Assembly (NCBI GenBank): GCA_963989385.1
Contig: OZ022499.1
Span: 77,613,903 to 77,677,902, forward strand
Source: Ctena decussata
Taxonomy: Eukaryota > Mollusca > Bivalvia > Lucinida > Lucinidae
DNA: 64,000 bases
Reading direction: 5' to 3'
Notes under the pieces: model-generated
What the model was told of the DNA's origin: nothing
Database searches by the model: none
Seen by the model: only the letters and a program-made list of their open reading frames with translations
Translations under genes and position numbers: made by a program
Shown: positions 58,601-63,905 of the stretch, in pieces
Layout: each line of letters starts with the position of its first letter
Position numbering within the stretch: position 1 is the first letter of the stretch

Positions 58601-61600
58601 AGAAAAATAACATTTATATTAAGGTGATTGGATACACCTCTATGGTCATGCCCGCTAGGTTTAGAAAGGGATACAGCTTTAATTGCACACCGGGGGATCG
58701 GTCGTCAGACTCTATGATGGCCCCGACCTAAAGCTATATATTTTAGTTGGTTGGGACCGGAGCCTTTTTGTCTGTTGCTTGGTCCACCGGGGCTCAACTG
58801 GTGACCTTCTTTTGCTTCAGATTTCCAGGGGGGTTGTTTGGCAGGACAGGGATCTCCACCTGTCAGACGGCCCGTTGAATCTGTTGAGTCCTCGTCTTTG
58901 CTTCTTCATGGTGTTGAAATTTGATTTATGTGTTTACCGTGATGATTCATTGACGAGTTAGAGGGTTATCATGCGAACCGAACAACCAACTAAATGTTTT
59001 GTACCACTTCAGTAACTGAGGGTGAGGTTGGGCCTGTAAAATCGATTTAAGCCCCCCAGTAATTCATTACTGACCGTTCCAAGGCGGTAGTTCTGTTGTG
59101 GTTCTCTGTTGCCTGTTTTTGGTGTCAGAGTTTCTGTGATGTTTTACCTTATGTATGTTCTTATTATTTTTGGTTCGGTTTGGGTTGCTGAGTGGCCACC
59201 TTTTGGGAACAAGCTGCTCACTCGGTTGACCATATGTTCTCTGTATCTTGATTATTTGTTATCTTAGTTGTTTCCAACTATGGTTTGAGTGCTGGATTTG
59301 GATTTTGATTGTTTCAGTTCCTGGTCTTTGCATACTTTTTACTTTTACTTTTAATGACTTCTTGTTTGTCTCCGTGAACAACGAAATCCAATCCAAAAAC
59401 AGATCAACTTTTAAAGATTTTTTCTTGTGAGAGCAAATTGTTTCCTTTTAAAGTTTACACCTATTTAGAAGGAAAGCAAGAATATAAACGGCAAATTCGC
59501 CAACCCTGAAAGTGAACCTATTTACCTAAAAAAACTTTAGTTTTGATACAAGGCCCCGAGGTTATAAAACTTTTTTTCTGCTCAGAGCAGCTGAGCATGA
59601 AATTTTCTCTGATGATAAAATATGAAAATGCCAACTAATGTTGGCCTTTTTATATCCGTAAGCAGAGAAAATTTCATACTCAGCAAACTGAGCAAGAAAA
59701 CAACTGTACTTATCAATAATTTGCTGTTTTTAGCAGGTAAAAAATTCATGCTCAGCTGGGTTAAGCATGGGAATGGGCCAGCATTTTATGTCAACACGGT
59801 CCGCTAAAAGACTTGAGAATAAGGCACATCTACAGTTTGCAAGAGGGTTAATTAAGAGCGCCGCTGCATTCACAAAGCAACAATCGGACCCCTTTGTACT
59901 CGCACTCCAGTCTAGGCAAGCCGAGATTGCCCAACAGGTAAAACAACAGACAGCGATTATTTACCGGGAATGATAAAGGATCGTACCGATGACCTTCAAT
60001 GTTCACATTCTAAATGCCAAGCACCTTAGTCTGCGAGAAACTTGCTTGTTATTTCTAAACAATGCTAAGAGCTAAATGTCGTGCAAACTTTCTAAATTGC
60101 CTCTTTCATTCAAACACCTGAACCATTTGTGTAATTTCGGGGCTGTACGGAGAAGCAGAGATGTTGAGTCGTCCTACTAATATTAGCATAAGGTAAGGCA
60201 AGGGCCTGGTTGTAGGTAAGAGCTTTTTTTTTTGTTTTTTGGGGGTTTTTTGTTGTTGTTGTTGTTGTTTGTTTTTCTTTTCTTTCACCACGCCTGTCCT
60301 TTTTTTCTTCCAAAGGGCCGTTCAAACCCAAAGCAATCAACAAAAATATTGGAAAATTCAATTATCCAAATATCTTGTCACGCAATGGTTCATTGAGGTA
60401 CTATGAAGAGCGCAGCTTTTGTTTAGGAGCAGTCTTGGTATGTACATCTATTGTTCTACATTTGGTGTCATGGAACTGATTTCCAGTTTACTAATTGTAA
60501 GCCAGACTAAGGCATTCCTGTCAGAATATTTATTCGAATACATGTAAGTATCTATTTTTCTCAAAGCTATATTTACCTCAAATGGTGTTAGAGTAAGGCC
60601 ATCAAACTGATGATGTGTTGTTTCGCCCATATCGACGCAATTTGAGAGGACCGCTGGATCTGTCGTGTAACAAATACGATATTGTATGGCCTTGTGTGAA
60701 TGATGAAACCCTGACCATTCTGCAGCCAGCTTGTCCGTGTAAGTTTGAAAGTCTATATCTACAATGTCCTGAAACTGAAAGTAAAAATGCCATTTTTCAA
60801 GCAATTTTCGGAACAATAAATACCGAGGTACGAAAAAATATATGATTTACAGTCTTAAATGCACTTCGCAACTTCCATAGGTTAGACTTGTCATGCAAGC
60901 ACTTCATTTGATAATGAAAAGTTAGAGATGTTACAACATATCTTTCTCTTCCAAACTCAGAGTAGATTTCAGCTAAATAACATTTGAATGTATGTTTCAA
61001 GTATAAAAGGAAAAATAAGGGAGCGGGGCGGTTGTTTCCTTTCCGCTCCGACTGCTTTTAGATACGCAACAATGCGTATTTCACGGTCATGCCTTGCAAT
61101 AAATTAGGTAAAAGCGTGGTTGTTTATTTAACCCATATTAATGCCTAGTATCCCATAAAAAGGACATTGGCAAACGATGCCTACCGAGATCAGACGCTGC
61201 AAATCGCCATGGCGTTTGAGGGATGCCTTCCTTCACGCTACCTACTGCCTAAATACTTATAAAAAAAGTTTTAATAGTAAATGTTTATACCCGAGAGCGT
61301 CCATCAACGCTGACATCATACACCAATCCACCTATAACATCGGTTACGTCATGAGTATAAGTAGATGATGTTGCTATGGTGTACAGACCAATCGTGTTCT
61401 CTGCTTTCACAGATACGTAGTAATCATGATGATCGTGAAGTTGCCATGGCAATGATGTTAAATCAATAGCCGTACACGTTGGTGGTTGGAGTGAGGTACA
61501 GGTACCACCGATGGAAAGCTTACTAAATGGTAAAATATTGACGAGTGAGTCAGGTGCACTCAAGTCGGCTGATCGTCTTTTCCTAGCACCCAATTCTGAT

Positions 61601-63869
61601 ATATCCGATGTTCCTGAAAATGAATGAAATTGAAATTAAAGAACGGTATATGTATGTTGGCGAGTGCAAACAATGGAAAAATGTGAGGTTAGTTAGCTTT
61701 GCTTATACATAGGTCTGATAAAGCGCTTTATTACATAGAGGACCTTACACGAGTGGTCATTTCATATGAAATGACCACTCGTGTAAGATTCTATTATCAT
61801 GACCCTTTAAAATGGGGTTTATCGCCTTCAAAATGAACATTATTTCAATAAGAAAACGCATTGTTGACACGGACGTTGTCACTGACGTTACGTGTACGCG
61901 CCAAAGTGTTATTACACGTGTCACGTGTTGTCATACGATTTTTATGCCACGACTTAACCCATTTAATAACATCTATGTCTTATGATAATGTTCATGATTA
62001 TTCTTTATTATTCAGGTGATAAAAACTGGTACTGTACAGCATCATTCGTAGACAACAATTATTTGCGTTTAATACAACTGGTTGCAAGATAGATACATCT
62101 GAAGTAGTATGTGCATATTCGTGTTCATTCGCGTTCTTGCTGTCAGATTTTTAATTATAGCTTTCGGTTCTAAATATATTCACATTTTCTGACAAATCTG
62201 TGCAACCAGTAAGGTCGTAAAAATCAAGTAAAAACGTCACATCTTTCCATAAAATTTTTATTTGTAATCCCGTAAAATTGTCTTCTTTTTTCATAATTTT
62301 TTACACTATTTTTTTTTTCACATGGGAAATACCCATTCATCATTTTCAGGGTATCTGTTACTAGCTTTGATAACATTTCATAGAAATTTCCTAAAATATA
62401 CTGCAATTTGTGTAGGCTTTGATCAGAGACAATGCAATTTGCGGATTTCAGGGTCATCGCCATATAGTAGTGATTATCGAAGCGAAGAGAAAAAAACTCT
62501 AATATGAAGCATGATCTAACTTTTGGATATTGAAAAAATCTAAGAATTTGGAAATACAGGGGCCATATTTATAAAACGACTTAAGTGGTTGCTATGTTGT
62601 TGCTAGGGCTGAGTTCCTATGAAGGAGATTCAATACAACTATGAAATTTGCTCTGGAGGAAAAGTCTAAAAGACTGTTTCTCCAGAGCAAATTTCATAGT
62701 TGTAGTGAATCTCCTTCATAGAAATGTAGCCCTAGCAACAGCATAGCAACCATTTAAGTCGTTTATGGCCCCTGGTTTGTGCAACAGTGCAGATTCAGAG
62801 CACAAAGAGCAATCTTATCAGGCCATCCTGCATCTTTAGGACACATTACTGCATTGTAAAACCAAACTGTTAATTTTAGGACAATAGTGGTATTTCTTTC
62901 AAATTGAGCCGCGACATGACAACACCAACAATGTGGTTGTGCGCCCAGCGCAGACTCAGATCAGTCTGGGCATCTGCCTAGGCTGATAAGACTCTTTGTT
63001 AAAGGTTCATGGGGTAACTAAGGGTTTAAGCTACCCTCACGCGGACAGCGAAGACTCTGATCAGACTGGGCGGATGCCCAGGCTGATCTGAGTCTGCGCT
63101 GGGCGCACAACCACATTGTTGGTTTTGTCGGTTCGCGGCTACAATGTCCCAGTTTTTTTTATAGAGTTTTTTTAGATTTTTTTTACAGTATTTGCGTATG
63201 TCACAGCAAGAAATGCATTGTAGTTACCAATGGCAACAGAATAGATCAGTCCAGTAGGATCTCCATGATCTTCAAAATCATCACTGTTCCAGTTTGCTAC
63301 CAGATATCTTAATACGTCATCTTCTTCGTATCTTACATCAATGTTACCAGAGAATTCCGGACTTCTCTTGGATACAATGAATGGACCAATCACCTGGTAA
63401 ACGAAACAACCACTTTTATTTCTTATCGTTCAGCGATAATAATGCGAAACACCACAATAAATAATACCTTGACATTTATGCATAACTGTTAAACATTGGT
63501 CAGTTTCCTTGGTTTGTAAGTTATGTAATAGTCTGATGAATAGTATAACGGACAGTGCCCTACAGAAAGTGCATCTAATTTAAAACTTAAAATGCCAAAC
63601 CATGAAAATAGTAAAACTGAGCCGCCTTATCTGGATCTACACCGTTGCCCTCATGTATTTGAATTCTTAATATAATATGGAGGAAACACTTTTTGAACAT
63701 TTGCAGACGTAAATGTTGTCGTCTGCCGTTTGGCGCTTTAAGTGATAAATACCTTTCCAATTGTAGCATCAAAACAATGTATGAATGTCACAAGTTCTAG
63801 CTCGCAGAGTCTTATTTATTCTAAGAAATTCTTTCAGGCACAAATATATTAACAGTTACCAATAACCAC

Positions 63870-63905
<36 letters not shown>

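Noticed and set aside
59767..59973. Plus-strand frame of 68 codons as a gag-like remnant
   Set aside because: Too short, no zinc knuckle or other motif to support it.
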